From: Actinomycetes bacterium
Lineage (GTDB): Bacteria > Actinomycetota > Acidimicrobiia > Acidimicrobiales > JAAEMS01
DNA: 39,352 nt
Direction of reading: 5' to 3'
Assembly (NCBI GenBank): GCA_024225275.1
Contig: JAAEMS010000173.1
Coordinates: 1-39,352, forward strand
Below, in pieces: positions 1 to 8,386 of this stretch. Numbering within the stretch: position 1 is the first letter of the stretch; each line of letters begins with the position of its first letter. The translations under genes and the position numbers were made by a program. The notes under the pieces are model-generated. The model was not told where the DNA came from, did not search any database, and saw only the letters and a list, made by a program, of their open reading frames with translations.

Positions 1-148
1 AGTAGTCGGTGAAGCGGGCCCCCTCCTCGGCGATCCGATCGATATTGGGGGTCCGGTAGCCCATCAGGCCGTCGCTGTAGCAACTCAGGTTGGAGACCCC
101 GATGTCGTCTCCCCACAAGACCAAGATGTTGGGCTGACCGTCAGGCAT
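1..148 (-). CDS. Sulfatase (arylsulfatase family), N-terminal fragment
   Basis: Only the first 49 codons lie in the window; the gene continues off the left edge. The translation begins [20 protein letters not shown] and continues to [11 protein letters not shown], the classic N-terminus of type I sulfatases: hydrophobic strand, acidic metal-binding DD pair, then TPNIDRLA-like helix. Family members hydrolyse sulfate esters using a formylglycine made from a CxPSR cysteine, which would lie outside the window, so activity cannot be judged. The ATG at 146-148 is preceded by AGGAGT at a good distance. It is divergent from the flippase-like gene at 326. No signal peptide is visible, so cytoplasmic location or a later-added anchor cannot be decided. 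Confidence 0.85.
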   Translation of the reverse strand, partial: MPDGQPNILVLWGDDIGVSNLSCYSDGLMGYRTPNIDRIAEEGARFTDY

Positions 149-325
149 ACAGACTCCTGCGAGTTGGCGGTTGGAGGCCACCGTAGTCGCAATTCTCCGT
201 AGGCAATGACAGCACCGGGGAACGCTACCCGGTGTACGCGGCACGGCCGAACATGGCGGGACCCCAACGGTTGCTGCCACACTCGGACCCGATGGAACAC
301 CCGCCAGTAGCTCCCCCCGCACACC
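149..325. other. Divergent intergenic region, 177 bp
   Basis: Contains the 5' signals of the minus-strand sulfatase gene and the plus-strand membrane protein gene. On the minus strand a TACGGT box (185-180) lies upstream of the sulfatase start, with a TTGCCT (206-201) only 15 bases before it, so the promoter is weak as a prediction. The plus-strand gene has no obvious ribosome binding site. Nothing else recognised. Confidence 0.3.
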
Positions 326-1381
326 GTGAACGGCAATAGACGGTTCGCCGGGCGAGCAATCTCGCTCGCCGTCGCGGCGCTCTCGATCTACCTCGTCATC
401 CCCAGCATCATCGCGACATTCAGCTCATGGCCCGAGCTCGAGCGGCTGAAAGACGGTTCCCTACTGGTGATGGCCGGCTTCACCCTGGCCAGTCTCGTCT
501 GCTTCTGGATCATGCTCGGGCTGTGCTTGCGATCCCGACACTGGTTGGTCATGGCCACCTCGCAGTTGGCCTCGGGGGCCATCGGCCGGCTCGTGCCCGG
601 CGGGGCCGCCACCGCGACCGCCGTCCAGTACCGCTTGCTCAGCGACGCCGGTGTCGCCAAGGAGACCGCAGGCACCGGTCTGACGGTGGCCACCCTCCTG
701 AACTTCGCGGTGTTGTTCTCCCTACCGGTGTTGGCGGTACCGGCCCTGGTCTCGGGGGCGCCAGTGAGCTCAGCGCTGCTGAACGGCGCGATCGCGGCCG
801 CTATCAGCTTCGTCGCCGCCGCGATCCTCGGTGCCCTCTTTCTCTTCTGGGATCGACCCTTGCAAGCACTGGGCCGGGGCATCGACCGGACCATGGCACT
901 CTTTCAGCAGGGAAACGATGACTCGCCCCCCTCAGCCGAACGCCTGGTCGGCTCCCGCAATCTGATCCGCTCTCACCTGGCCGACAGTTGGTATTGGGTG
1001 GCTCTTGCCAGCTTCGGGAAATGGGGGTTCGACTATCTGGCCCTGGTCATGGCGGTCCGGGGCATCGGCCACGACGACACATCGTCCCTACTCCTGTTGG
1101 CCTTCGTGACCGCATCGTTGTTGGGTCGGATTCCCCTGACCCCCGGAGGTCTCGGGTTCGTCGAGGCCGGCCTCACCGGAACCTTGACCTTGGCCGGACT
1201 GAGTCCGGGTGATGCCGCCACCGCGACATTGGCCTATCGGTTGGTGTCGTACTGGCTCCCCATCCCCCTCGGCGCATTGGCCTACGGCCTCCATCGGGCC
1301 CGGTTGGGCCGGGACGGCATCGACACCCCCCGCTCCGGCGAACTGGGCACAGCGGACCGCCCAGCCGGACCCTTGGTGTGA
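326..1381 (+). CDS. LPG-synthase-TM / UPF0104 flippase-like membrane protein
   Basis: A 351-residue polytopic membrane protein with about eight hydrophobic segments. The signature of the lysylphosphatidylglycerol synthase TM domain family (PF03706, the flippase half of MprF) is visible: GRLVPGG near residue 87, a central hydrophobic pair, then [18 protein letters not shown] near 270, and a final [11 protein letters not shown] segment. Known relatives move or modify lipids or polyprenyl-linked glycans; the substrate here is unknown. GTG at 326 is the first start after an in-frame TAG at 308; no good Shine-Dalgarno is seen, so the start is the weakest part of the call. A second copy of this domain is the C-terminal half of the 813-residue protein at 9194-11635. 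Confidence 0.85.
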   Translation: MNGNRRFAGRAISLAVAALSIYLVIPSIIATFSSWPELERLKDGSLLVMAGFTLASLVCFWIMLGLCLRSRHWLVMATSQLASGAIGRLVPGGAATATAVQYRLLSDAGVAKETAGTGLTVATLLNFAVLFSLPVLAVPALVSGAPVSSALLNGAIAAAISFVAAAILGALFLFWDRPLQALGRGIDRTMALFQQGNDDSPPSAERLVGSRNLIRSHLADSWYWVALASFGKWGFDYLALVMAVRGIGHDDTSSLLLLAFVTASLLGRIPLTPGGLGFVEAGLTGTLTLAGLSPGDAATATLAYRLVSYWLPIPLGALAYGLHRARLGRDGIDTPRSGELGTADRPAGPLV

Positions 1382-1633
1382 ACTGATCGGAGGGGTCTCG
1401 TTATTCGCTCGACCCACAGATGTGATGCTCCCCGACGCGTCGTCGCGCCGCGACGGCTCTACAGGAATAGATCAGTTGAGGTTCTCTGTGTCGTTGATGC
1501 GATCAGCCATGTGCTCCTGCTCACCAAAGACTCGGTCGGTCCTTCTCTCCTCTTGCGGAACCTTCCCACCATCGAGCAACTAGGTTCTCCGGTGGGATAC
1601 CAGCGCCGAACACAGGCCATCGAAGGGACAGAT
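1382..1633. other. Intergenic region, 252 bp
   Basis: No coding signal in either strand. It holds a near-perfect palindrome at 1441-1455 (CGTCGCG, one base, CGCGACG) and a 7-bp inverted repeat at 1564-1570 and 1591-1597 (TCCCACC/GGTGGGA). No promoter could be assigned with confidence to the downstream holin-family gene. Confidence 0.3.
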
Positions 1634-1999
1634 GTGATGATCCGGAGCCTCGCCATCCGCACGGTCAGTATGGCCGTCGCCTTTCTCGGGCTCGACGCGA
1701 TCATGGACTCGGTATCGCTATCAGGAGGCTTCTTCGGTGCCATCGGCCTGGCGGTCGTCTTCGGCTTGGTTTCGGCCGTTCTCGGCACCCTGATCCGGCT
1801 CCTGACCCTTCCCCTGAGGATCATCTCGTTCGGTCTGTTCGATCTGGTGATCAACGGAGCCCTGCTCCTGGTCACCTCCTGGCTGACCGACTGGCTGGAA
1901 GTCGATGGATTTGTCGCCGGTATCACCGGAGCCCTGATCCTCGGGGTGATCGCTGCGGTCACCGGCTATCTGGTCACGGCGCTGGCACCCAATCGGTGA
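1634..1999 (+). CDS. Phage-holin-family small membrane protein (PF04020-like)
   Basis: About 121 residues and almost wholly hydrophobic, with four predicted membrane segments: near 4-22, 29-52, 57-82 and 95-118. The pattern (GGFFGAIGLAVVFGLVSAVL, then a proline-bearing LTLPLRIISFGLFDLVINGALL, then a Trp/Asp loop) matches the phage holin family 4 proteins common as chromosomal genes in actinobacteria and cyanobacteria. These are generally not lysis genes and their role is unknown. The reading frame is open from 1511, but GTG 1634 or ATG 1637 follows AGGGAC at the right spacing and removes a non-hydrophobic leader. The DUF1269 gene starts 17 bases after the stop, so the two probably share a transcript. 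Confidence 0.75.
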   Translation: MMIRSLAIRTVSMAVAFLGLDAIMDSVSLSGGFFGAIGLAVVFGLVSAVLGTLIRLLTLPLRIISFGLFDLVINGALLLVTSWLTDWLEVDGFVAGITGALILGVIAAVTGYLVTALAPNR

Positions 2000-2016
2000 C
2001 GACCAAAGGAAGACCC

Positions 2017-2502
2017 ATGGACACTGAGCTCGTCGTTCTCTATTTCGAATCGGCCGAGACCGCAACAGGGGCCCTCGACGCCGTCCGCGGCCTCGAAGCC
2101 CAGGGCTTCCTGGAGCTCGACGAGGCTGCCATCATGACCAGGGACGAGCAGGGGTGGGTGACCGCCAAAGGGGCCGACCCGGGAGCCGTGCCCCGGGCCG
2201 CCTCCTTCGGCGGAGTCGTCGGGCTGGTCGTAGGGGGTGTGATGGGCCTGCCGGTCATGGGCCTACTGGCCGGAGCGGGACTCGCGACCCGCAAGGCCGC
2301 TCACGCCGATCAGCTCGAGGAGCTGATCTCCAGCGTCGGCCGCGACATGACTGCCGGCTCCGCGGCCCTGGTGCTGTCCGTAGCGCGCATGAATGATCTC
2401 GAAACAGTCATCGACCGCCTCCAAGGACACCGGGAAGGTCTCCTTCGGGCTGATGTTCCCGAGGAGCTTCGCGCTGAGATCGATCGCCACCGTCCCGGCT
2501 GA
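2017..2502 (+). CDS. DUF1269-type stress-associated membrane protein
   Basis: A 161-residue protein. Residues 1-55 form a soluble beta-alpha fold (DTELVVLYFESAETATGAL, then a middle segment typical of DUF1269/DUF6325: AAIMTRDEQGWVTAKGA). A glycine-rich membrane hairpin follows (GGVVGLVVGGVMGLPVMGLLAGAG), then a second soluble part ending in a charged tail. Family members are often stress-induced, but no biochemical role is established. The ATG at 2017 follows AAAGGAAGA (2005-2013). An in-frame GTG at 1996 would overlap the upstream gene and lacks such a site. Confidence 0.8.
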   Translation: MDTELVVLYFESAETATGALDAVRGLEAQGFLELDEAAIMTRDEQGWVTAKGADPGAVPRAASFGGVVGLVVGGVMGLPVMGLLAGAGLATRKAAHADQLEELISSVGRDMTAGSAALVLSVARMNDLETVIDRLQGHREGLLRADVPEELRAEIDRHRPG

Positions 2503-2517
2503 GCCGGGGCCGGTGTT

Positions 2518-3744
2518 CTAGGCGTCTTCGGAGGGCGACGCGCCCAGCTTGAATCGGTGCCTTGCGTCGTCGAGTACGTCGTCGAAGGTGTGATCAGGAA
2601 ACTCCGTCAGCACCTGGCGCCGAAGACCAACCACGGCACCCGCTACGAGAGAAACGAGGGTGATCCCGGTCACCCAACTGTTGAACGCCCGCCCCGGACT
2701 CCACCAGACAAGCAGCAACAGCAACACAATTGTTGCCCCTGCCACACTGCTCGGCGACGTCGACAACGCAGGGCTCAGTGTCCGCCGAACGGCAACCGCA
2801 AACGGCCGGTGGCCAAGGAGGGCCACGAAACCGACGATGAGCAGGCCATAGAAGACCTGCGCCCACCCCATCTGCCTCAGCAGGCCGGTGGACACGAAGG
2901 CCCCGACCTCGGCCACCGGGCGTCGGGCCGAGTCCTCGACCACCGATCCAACCAGCCCGGCCACAGTGAGGCGTCGCAGAATCAACACCGAGACACCGGC
3001 CACGAGCAGACCGAGACCGACCGACCGAAGGGGAATCAGCCGGCGACCGTACGCCAGGTAGACGGCCAGAGCGAAGAGCCCGACCACGATCAGGAACAGA
3101 AACCACGACAGGAAATCCAGCACCCGCACGGTGGCCTGAGCCTGGTCGAGCTCGTCCGACTCGAAGATCACAATCCGGCCCGTATCGTCGGGTAGGTCAT
3201 CAAGCAGATCAGCCGAGAAACCAAAGTCCTCGGCCACCAGGACCACCAACTCGCCCAGGTCCAGTGTGACAGCACCGTCAGCCGTCGACACTCCCGGTGG
3301 CGTGTCATCACGAAGAATGGCGACCGCCGTACCGTGGGCTGTCTCGTTGGCACGGGCCCATCCGGCGCGGACGGGCGCGGTATCGAGGAGTCGGTCGACG
3401 GCATCTATGGCCGGGCCCCGCAAGGCTGCCGACATCGGACCGGCGAGGCCCTGGAGACTCTCGGGCAGGAAACCCTCCACCTGGGTGGCCACGTCGACTT
3501 CCTGGTACATCTCATCGACGAGGAAGGCGGCAACCTCACCGCGGATCTCGGGCTCTTCGAGGAGCTCACTGCTCAGCCGAACCCATTCTTCGGTGTCGAG
3601 AGCCTGTACTCGCACCCATGTCGTGAACGTGGCCACAACGGTCAGCACGGTGGCCACCGCGATCAGAATCGTGGGCCATTCAGTCCGGCCCGGCCCTGAC
3701 GTTCCCTGAGAATCGGGGTCCTCGGATGCAGCCGTTGGGGTCAT
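2518..3744 (-). CDS. Integral membrane protein with large extracytoplasmic N-terminal domain
   Basis: A 408-residue protein. After a short hydrophilic, proline/serine-rich leader comes one membrane segment (TILIAVATVLTVVATFTTWV). Then about 150 residues of soluble sequence, rich in acidic residues and alpha-helical in appearance (EEWVRLSSELLEEPEIRGEV, a later LLDTAPVRAGW), then a C-terminal block of about five membrane segments and a charged tail (FDDVLDDARHRF). This architecture occurs repeatedly in actinobacterial hypothetical membrane proteins; I do not know a function. ATG 3744 is preferred: an upstream in-frame start at 3798 adds an Arg-rich stretch and eats into the divergent promoter region. 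It is convergent with the DUF1269 gene, 15 bases apart. Confidence 0.75.
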   Translation of the reverse strand: MTPTAASEDPDSQGTSGPGRTEWPTILIAVATVLTVVATFTTWVRVQALDTEEWVRLSSELLEEPEIRGEVAAFLVDEMYQEVDVATQVEGFLPESLQGLAGPMSAALRGPAIDAVDRLLDTAPVRAGWARANETAHGTAVAILRDDTPPGVSTADGAVTLDLGELVVLVAEDFGFSADLLDDLPDDTGRIVIFESDELDQAQATVRVLDFLSWFLFLIVVGLFALAVYLAYGRRLIPLRSVGLGLLVAGVSVLILRRLTVAGLVGSVVEDSARRPVAEVGAFVSTGLLRQMGWAQVFYGLLIVGFVALLGHRPFAVAVRRTLSPALSTSPSSVAGATIVLLLLLVWWSPGRAFNSWVTGITLVSLVAGAVVGLRRQVLTEFPDHTFDDVLDDARHRFKLGASPSEDA

Positions 3745-3865
3745 GGGGTCATCGTAGGCGAACACCCCGCGGCTGTTGACCCTCCGGGCCCTTCGCACGG
3801 CCCTTAGGACCGGATCACAGCCTGTAGGCTGCCAGCCGCCGACCGCCCGGGATTCGTAGGATCAC

Positions 3866-4420
3866 ATGACCCGAGACCTCCGCCGCCCTTCTCCTGATAG
3901 CCGCCGACTCCGCGACGGGCTCACCGGCACCCTGGTCGGACTGGTCGGTGTCGTCCTGGTGGCCTGGCCCGGCCTGACCCTGCTGATGGTCTCCCAGCTC
4001 GCCGGCTGGGCGATGGGCGTTGCCGGATTGGTCCGGGCGTCAGAGCTGGGCTCCGAGGGCCGATGGAGAAGCCTGGAGTTCGCCGGATCCTCGATGGCCG
4101 GCCTGCTTGGCGTTGCCCTGATCGCCTGGCCCGACCGCTCTCTCGTGGCCGTCTCCGTCCTCGCCGGCGGATTCCTCATCACCAACGGTGCCTCCCGACT
4201 GGTGGCGTCGATCAACGCCACAACGCCCCGGGCCGAGGCCCTGGCCAACCTCCTCGGTCTGGGAGAGGCCATGCTCGGCATCCTGATCATCGCCCGACCC
4301 GTGGCCGGACTCCGCGCCACCACTGTGCTCGTCGGTATCGGCCTCATCCTCCATGGTCTCAGCCACATGTGGCGCTCAGCTCGCGCTCCGGGTCGGGCCC
4401 CGGTCACCGATTCCGGCTAG
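3866..4420 (+). CDS. HdeD / DUF308 family membrane protein
   Basis: A 184-residue protein with six membrane segments arranged as three repeated hairpins. Each repeat carries the DUF308 hallmark of a hydrophobic helix ending in AWPG, AWPD or ARPV (near 34, 89 and 144), followed by a second helix. HdeD itself is an acid-stress membrane protein of Escherichia coli; in actinobacteria the family is common and largely uncharacterised. ATG 3866 has a GTAGGATCAC leader that can serve as a weak ribosome binding site. It is divergent from the gene ending at 2518. Confidence 0.85.
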   Translation: MTRDLRRPSPDSRRLRDGLTGTLVGLVGVVLVAWPGLTLLMVSQLAGWAMGVAGLVRASELGSEGRWRSLEFAGSSMAGLLGVALIAWPDRSLVAVSVLAGGFLITNGASRLVASINATTPRAEALANLLGLGEAMLGILIIARPVAGLRATTVLVGIGLILHGLSHMWRSARAPGRAPVTDSG

Positions 4421-4472
4421 GCGCGCAGCACCAAGACTTGCGGGTCCCTGATCGGTCGCGCAGACTGCCGCG

Positions 4473-5156
4473 GTGGCCGAAGCAGAACGACACTGGGTTC
4501 GCAACCTTCGGTCTGTCGAAGCGGCCGCCGTCGCCGGAATAGTGTTCGGCGCCTTGTTCATCGCCGCGGTGATCCTGATCGCCCGGCAGCCACCCCCGGG
4601 GGCACCGGATCGGGAGATCACAGTCTGGTTGAGCGATGACTCGTCGGCAACGGCCATGGCAACAGCCAGCAACTTGACGACACTCGCGGTCATCGCCCTG
4701 CTCTGGTTCATCGGTGTATTCCGACGACGAGTTGGTGACCGCGTCGATCACTTCACCTCCACCGTCTTTCTGGGCAGTGGACTGGTGGTGGCAGCGCTGC
4801 TGTTGGTGGGTGCAACCCTGCTGACTGCGCCGACCATGCTCGCCGGGAGCAACCGGCCCTCGCTCTCCCCGGACACCTTCGCTGCGCTCCAGGCGGTGGG
4901 GCGTCATACCTTGCTCCTTCATGGCGAGGCGCTCATCGGCGTCTTCATGCTCAGCTCTTCGACGATGATCCTACGGAGCGCAGCCTTTCCGGTCTGGCTG
5001 ACTCTGGTGAGCTACATCGCTGCGATGGGGGTGATCGTGAACCCCTTGAACCAGCTGGGGACGCTCTACCTGTTCCCGTCCTGGGTGGTCGTTGTCAGCG
5101 TGTTCGTCCTGCTCCGGCGCCACCAATTGCCCACCCTCCACCCGTCAGAGAACTGA
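4473..5156 (+). CDS. Six-helix membrane protein of unknown function
   Basis: About 227 residues. Membrane segments are visible near 17-37, 64-80, 98-118, 147-165, 168-188 and 196-212, with an extracytoplasmic loop containing DREITVWLSDDSS after the first helix. The general plan, with VIVNPLNQLGTLYLFPSWV near the C-terminus, resembles DUF4386-type actinobacterial proteins, but I do not recognise a definite family. GTG 4473 is the earliest sensible start; no clear Shine-Dalgarno precedes it. It sits 52 bases after the HdeD-like gene, and could be co-transcribed with it. Confidence 0.65.
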   Translation: MAEAERHWVRNLRSVEAAAVAGIVFGALFIAAVILIARQPPPGAPDREITVWLSDDSSATAMATASNLTTLAVIALLWFIGVFRRRVGDRVDHFTSTVFLGSGLVVAALLLVGATLLTAPTMLAGSNRPSLSPDTFAALQAVGRHTLLLHGEALIGVFMLSSSTMILRSAAFPVWLTLVSYIAAMGVIVNPLNQLGTLYLFPSWVVVVSVFVLLRRHQLPTLHPSEN

Positions 5157-5176
5157 CACACGCCCGCTGCGATACT

Positions 5177-5205
5177 TTGTCTTGGCGCAATGCGGGCACT
5201 ACGGT
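5177..5205 (+). promoter_or_regulatory. Sigma-70-type promoter for the PLDc_N/SHOCT gene
   Basis: TTGTCT at 5177-5182 and TACGGT at 5200-5205 are separated by exactly 17 bases. TACGGT fits the actinobacterial TANNNT minus-10 pattern. Transcription would begin about 35 bases before the ATG at 5246, and would serve that gene and probably the lipoprotein gene behind it. Confidence 0.45.
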
Positions 5206-5245
5206 CTCCCGCTGACGACTCGAGATCGCGACGGGATGGGCGAAG

Positions 5246-5605
5246 ATGATCGTGGCAGCCGAATTCGGGACCGGTAGAGTTCTGTGGTCGATTGTGGTGT
5301 TCGCTCTCTTGGTCTTGTGGTTCGGGCTGGTCTTTCGTGTCTTCGCCCACATCATCGGCAACTCGAGGCTGTCGGGTTGGGGCAAGGCAGTGTGGGTGCT
5401 TGGCATCGTGTTCATGCCCTTCCTCGGCATCTTGTTGTATCTGATCGTGAACGGAGGCACCGAGAGTCGCCCGGCCCCGGGCCGACCGACCCCGATCTCC
5501 AGCACCACGGTCGACGATCTGGAACGCCTGCGCGGGCTCTGGACCTCAGGTGCTCTCTCCGACGACGAGTACGAGAGGGCCAAGAGCCACTCCCTCGACG
5601 GTTGA
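5246..5605 (+). CDS. PLDc_N plus SHOCT domain membrane protein
   Basis: A 119-residue protein. Residues 10-33 and 48-68 are membrane helices of the PLDc_N (phospholipase D nuclease N-terminal) type. They are linked by the conserved SRLSGWGKAVWVLGIVFMPF stretch, which ends in a short YLIVNGG turn. No catalytic HKD domain follows. After a proline linker comes a C-terminal SHOCT motif (VDDLERLRGLWTSGALSDDE, then YERAKSHSL), a short helical module thought to mediate oligomerisation. It is clearly paralogous to the minus-strand gene 7053-7445, and the helix pair recurs in 8885-9118. Function is unknown. Confidence 0.85.
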   Translation: MIVAAEFGTGRVLWSIVVFALLVLWFGLVFRVFAHIIGNSRLSGWGKAVWVLGIVFMPFLGILLYLIVNGGTESRPAPGRPTPISSTTVDDLERLRGLWTSGALSDDEYERAKSHSLDG

Positions 5606-5656
5606 GCCCATCCCATCCTCTCTTGCCTTCACGACAGCCCCAACTGGAGACAGCCC

Positions 5657-6421
5657 ATGACCATGCGAACACCGCGACGACCGGTCCAGGACAATCGCTC
5701 CGGCCTCAGAGTCGTCGCCCTCATCCTGACCGCCCTACTGGGTGTGGGCCTCCTGGCAGGATGTAGTTCCGAGGCCAAGGACAAGATCTCAGACGCCATT
5801 GGGGATGGGGCTCCGGGCGAGGGCGAACCCGACCCAGAACCCGACCCAGAACCAGAACCCGAACCGCCGGACGAAGGAGAACCGGAACCCGAACCGGAAC
5901 CCGAACCGGAGGATGACGACGGGTTGTCGGCCGAGGATTGGCTACTCCTGGCCATTCTCGGTGTTGGGGGGTTCATGATCATCATGGTCGGCACCTCGCT
6001 GGCCAGCCGGCACTCCGAGCAGAAGGCGTCAGCGCGGCGGGTGAGGAACCGACGTCTGGCCGAGATCGTCGGCACGGGACGCTGGATCCACGACCAGGGC
6101 TCGGTGGACCTGCTTCGAGCGACAAGTGCAGAACAGCTCCGCATGTTGTGGGCGGGAACCCGCGAGCGGATCATGGAGTCCGAGCGGGCCGTGGCGGTCA
6201 TGGCCACCGAAGAATCCGACGAGTCGCTGGCCCTGTCCCTGGACGAGGCCGGCCGAGCCCTGGTGGGTCTACGGGGTGCGGCCGAGAGCTATGTATCGGT
6301 GAAGCTCAGCCCGCCGACAGAAAGCACGGGAGCCCTTCTCACCGCAGCCACCCAGACCCTCTACGAGCGGCGCCAACAGCTGGAATCAGCCCTGCGTCCC
6401 ATCGAGGCGGCCCGCCGATGA
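5657..6421 (+). CDS. Lipoprotein with EP-rich stalk and internal membrane helix
   Basis: A 254-residue protein. An Arg-rich n-region and hydrophobic core end in the lipobox LLAGC, with the lipid-modified cysteine at residue 36. Residues about 50-85 are a Glu/Pro/Asp repeat (PEPDPEPEPEPP type), followed by a membrane helix near 92-113 and a Lys/Arg-rich helical region to the end. An acylated outer N-terminus plus a later membrane span would place the C-terminal 140 residues in the cytoplasm, which is unusual. ATG 5657 follows GGAGAC, 52 bases after the SHOCT gene, suggesting an operon. I recognise no family. Confidence 0.7.
   Translation: MTMRTPRRPVQDNRSGLRVVALILTALLGVGLLAGCSSEAKDKISDAIGDGAPGEGEPDPEPDPEPEPEPPDEGEPEPEPEPEPEDDDGLSAEDWLLLAILGVGGFMIIMVGTSLASRHSEQKASARRVRNRRLAEIVGTGRWIHDQGSVDLLRATSAEQLRMLWAGTRERIMESERAVAVMATEESDESLALSLDEAGRALVGLRGAAESYVSVKLSPPTESTGALLTAATQTLYERRQQLESALRPIEAARR
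5826..5914 (+). repeat. Coding low-complexity repeat (Glu-Pro/Asp-Pro)
   Basis: Imperfect tandem repeats of six bases (GAACCC, GACCCA, GAACCG) inside the lipoprotein gene encode the EP/DP stalk. The repeat keeps frame throughout, as expected for a length-variable extracellular spacer. Confidence 0.8.
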
Positions 6422-6500
6422 GCCACAACCGGCGCCCCACACCTGTTCGGTTGATCCCGCCCCCGACATCGTCGAGCCCTCGCCGAGGAGCACAGTCAAC

Positions 6501-6908
6501 ATGAGAGCCGAAGCCAATCCCACGACGCCCACCAAGACCAGCGGTTGGGTGGTGTTCTGCGGTGTGATGATCCTGCTCGCCGCGGCCGGCAACCTCCTGT
6601 TCGCCGTCACAGTGCTGGCCAAGGGCCACTGGATCGTAATAACCGAGACCGAGCTCATTCGTTTCGATCTGACAACGTTGGGTGTGATCTACCTGGTCTT
6701 CGCCATCTTCCAGGGATTCGTGGCCTTCGGCGTATTCAACGGTGATCTCTGGGCCCGCATCCTGGGAATCATCGGTGCTTCCCTCAATCTCCTGGCCCAC
6801 ATGTCCTTCATGTCGGTGTATCCGCAGTGGTCCTGGTTGGTCATCATCCTGGATGGTCTCGTGATCTACGGGCTGAGTGTGCACGGCGACGAGGTCGCCG
6901 AGCTCTGA
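6501..6908 (+). CDS. DUF7144-like four-helix membrane protein
   Basis: A 135-residue protein with four helices: near 14-38, 57-76, 82-102 and 106-124. The first begins with the SGWVVFCGVMILLAAAGN pattern, and the second hairpin contains FVAFGVFNGDLWARILGI, both typical of a family abundant in actinobacteria ('DUF7144', unknown function). A GAGGAG at 6485-6490 precedes the ATG by ten bases. It is 79 bases behind the lipoprotein gene, and convergent with the SHOCT paralogue across a strong hairpin. Confidence 0.75.
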   Translation: MRAEANPTTPTKTSGWVVFCGVMILLAAAGNLLFAVTVLAKGHWIVITETELIRFDLTTLGVIYLVFAIFQGFVAFGVFNGDLWARILGIIGASLNLLAHMSFMSVYPQWSWLVIILDGLVIYGLSVHGDEVAEL

Positions 6909-6972
6909 TCTGCCTGCCCACCCCAGGGTCGGGCCCACCCACGGCCCCAGGAGCGGGACGACGCCGAACGCG

Positions 6973-7005
6973 AAGACAGCCGGCGGCTGAGCCACCGGCT
7001 GTCTT
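6973..7005. terminator. Bidirectional terminator hairpin
   Basis: AAGACAGCCGG (6973-6983) pairs perfectly with CCGGCTGTCTT (6995-7005), and an inner GGC/GCC pair closes a three-base loop. It sits between two convergent genes (ending 6908 and 7053). There is only a short TTGTCT tract, so termination may be of the actinobacterial L-shaped kind without a U-run. Confidence 0.65.
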
Positions 7006-7052
7006 GTCTCACTTCGTTCAGGGGGACCGTAGGCCCGCTCCGGGGCGATGCA

Positions 7053-7445
7053 TCAGCCCAGAATCTGGGCCTTGGCCTTGGCGAATTCGGCATCGTCGAT
7101 CGTTCCGTTGGCCTTCAGCTCAGCGAGCGCGGCAAGCTGATCGACCGTGCCCGCCCCCCCGGCCGCGTCGCGAACGTAGGATCGGAACGCTTCGTCCTGG
7201 TCCTCGGCGTCCTGGATGCTCCGTTTGGCCATCGAATCGCCACGAACGATCAGGTAGGCGAACACACCGATGTACGGAACGATGATGATTACCAGCGACC
7301 AGACGGCCTTGGCCCATCCGGAAAGATCCGAGGCGCGGATGATGTCGCCGAACACCGAGATCACCAGCCAGATCCACATGAAGAACAGGAAGAACCAGAA
7401 CATTGACCAGAGGACCTGGCCCACACCGAAATCAGCAGCAAACAC
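7053..7445 (-). CDS. PLDc_N plus SHOCT domain membrane protein, paralogue of 5246-5605
   Basis: A 130-residue protein with two membrane helices (near 12-34 and 48-67) around the same SDLSGWAKAVWSLVIIIVPY core as its paralogue. A charged linker rich in Asp/Glu/Gln follows, then a C-terminal SHOCT motif (LAALAELKANGTIDDAEFAK). The start is GTG at 7445, preceded by GGGAGA seven bases upstream. The two paralogues face each other across about 1.4 kb, so a simple tandem duplication is not the current arrangement. No enzymatic domain is present. Confidence 0.85.
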   Translation of the reverse strand: MFAADFGVGQVLWSMFWFFLFFMWIWLVISVFGDIIRASDLSGWAKAVWSLVIIIVPYIGVFAYLIVRGDSMAKRSIQDAEDQDEAFRSYVRDAAGGAGTVDQLAALAELKANGTIDDAEFAKAKAQILG

Positions 7446-7543
7446 GAGAAGATCTCCCTCGAAGAGTCAGCGACCAGAGGTTCTTGGCCGCGGAGAATGG
7501 TCGCTTGATCCCGATCCGGTGTCAAGCCCGCACCGACCACCCA

Positions 7544-8386
7544 TCACCGGTCCCAGGGCTCCCCTGGAGCTTCGGAGCCGAGCACCTTTGTCAGCTGGGC
7601 GCCCGCCAGGATGATCTGGGCCTCGTAGTAGATCCAGCTCAGCACGGCAAGCAAGGTCCCGAAGGCGCCGGTGACCGACGCCCCTCCGTAGGAGCGGAGA
7701 AGCCAACCGATCACCGAGGTGCCGGCCACGAGCAGCAACGCGGTCACTGACGCAGCTACCGCGGCGACCTTCCACGGCACCGACGCCGGGGGGAGGTGGC
7801 GATAGAGAAGGGCGAGCATGATGGCCAGGGGAAGCACCGATGTACCCGCTGTCACCAGGTCGGCCAGGTCGTTCAGGAGACCTGATTCGCCGGGCAGCAG
7901 GGCACGAGCCGCCCCCGTCACCGCCGACACCGCGAACGACACGACGATGAGCAGAACCGTGGTGAGCACCATGATGAAGGCGACAAGTCTACGGCGGAGC
8001 GAATTGCGCAGACCCGACCGAACCGGCTGGTGCCAGATGGTCTGGATGGCGTCCTGGAGGGCCAGGAACACCAGAGAAGCAGCGAACAACAACGACCCCA
8101 GACCCAGCAGACCGAGAGAAGATCGCATCGACTGCCGAGCCACTAGTTCCGTCACCGCCTCAGCCACGGCATCGGTCTCAGCGACACCCATCGCCTCGAG
8201 CCGCTCCACCACATACACCTGGATGTCGGCACCGCCGAACAGGCTCCCGGCCAGCACCACGAAGAGGGCACCGAAGGGCAAGACGGTGAACAGGGTGTAG
8301 TAGGCCAGGCCGGCCCCGAGACGTAGGGTGCGGTCCTCTCGCCAGGATCGGTAAGTACGACTCAGGACTTCATGAAGTTCTCTCAT
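7544..8386 (-). CDS. YihY/BrkB family inner-membrane protein
   Basis: About 280 residues with six membrane segments. The family signature is clear: LRLGAGLAYYTLFTVLPFGAL near the N-terminus, SLVFLALQDAIQTIWHQPVR in the middle, and a C-terminal FGTLLAVLSWIYYEAQIIL with GAQLTKVLG. The old label 'ribonuclease BN' for this family is incorrect; relatives are membrane proteins of uncertain function, some proposed as transporters. ATG 8386 (MRELHEV) is preferred over the in-frame start 72 bases upstream, which would extend deep into the divergent Rpf-like gene. Confidence 0.9.
   Translation of the reverse strand: MRELHEVLSRTYRSWREDRTLRLGAGLAYYTLFTVLPFGALFVVLAGSLFGGADIQVYVVERLEAMGVAETDAVAEAVTELVARQSMRSSLGLLGLGSLLFAASLVFLALQDAIQTIWHQPVRSGLRNSLRRRLVAFIMVLTTVLLIVVSFAVSAVTGAARALLPGESGLLNDLADLVTAGTSVLPLAIMLALLYRHLPPASVPWKVAAVAASVTALLLVAGTSVIGWLLRSYGGASVTGAFGTLLAVLSWIYYEAQIILAGAQLTKVLGSEAPGEPWDR

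Noticed and set aside
5826..5914. Short tandem repeats as a CRISPR or minisatellite
   Set aside because: They are in-frame coding repeats of six bases without spacers; the same applies to the 12-base repeats at 20597-20660.
7544..8386. Calling the BrkB-family gene ribonuclease BN
   Set aside because: That label is a historical misannotation; the protein is a six-helix membrane protein without nuclease motifs.
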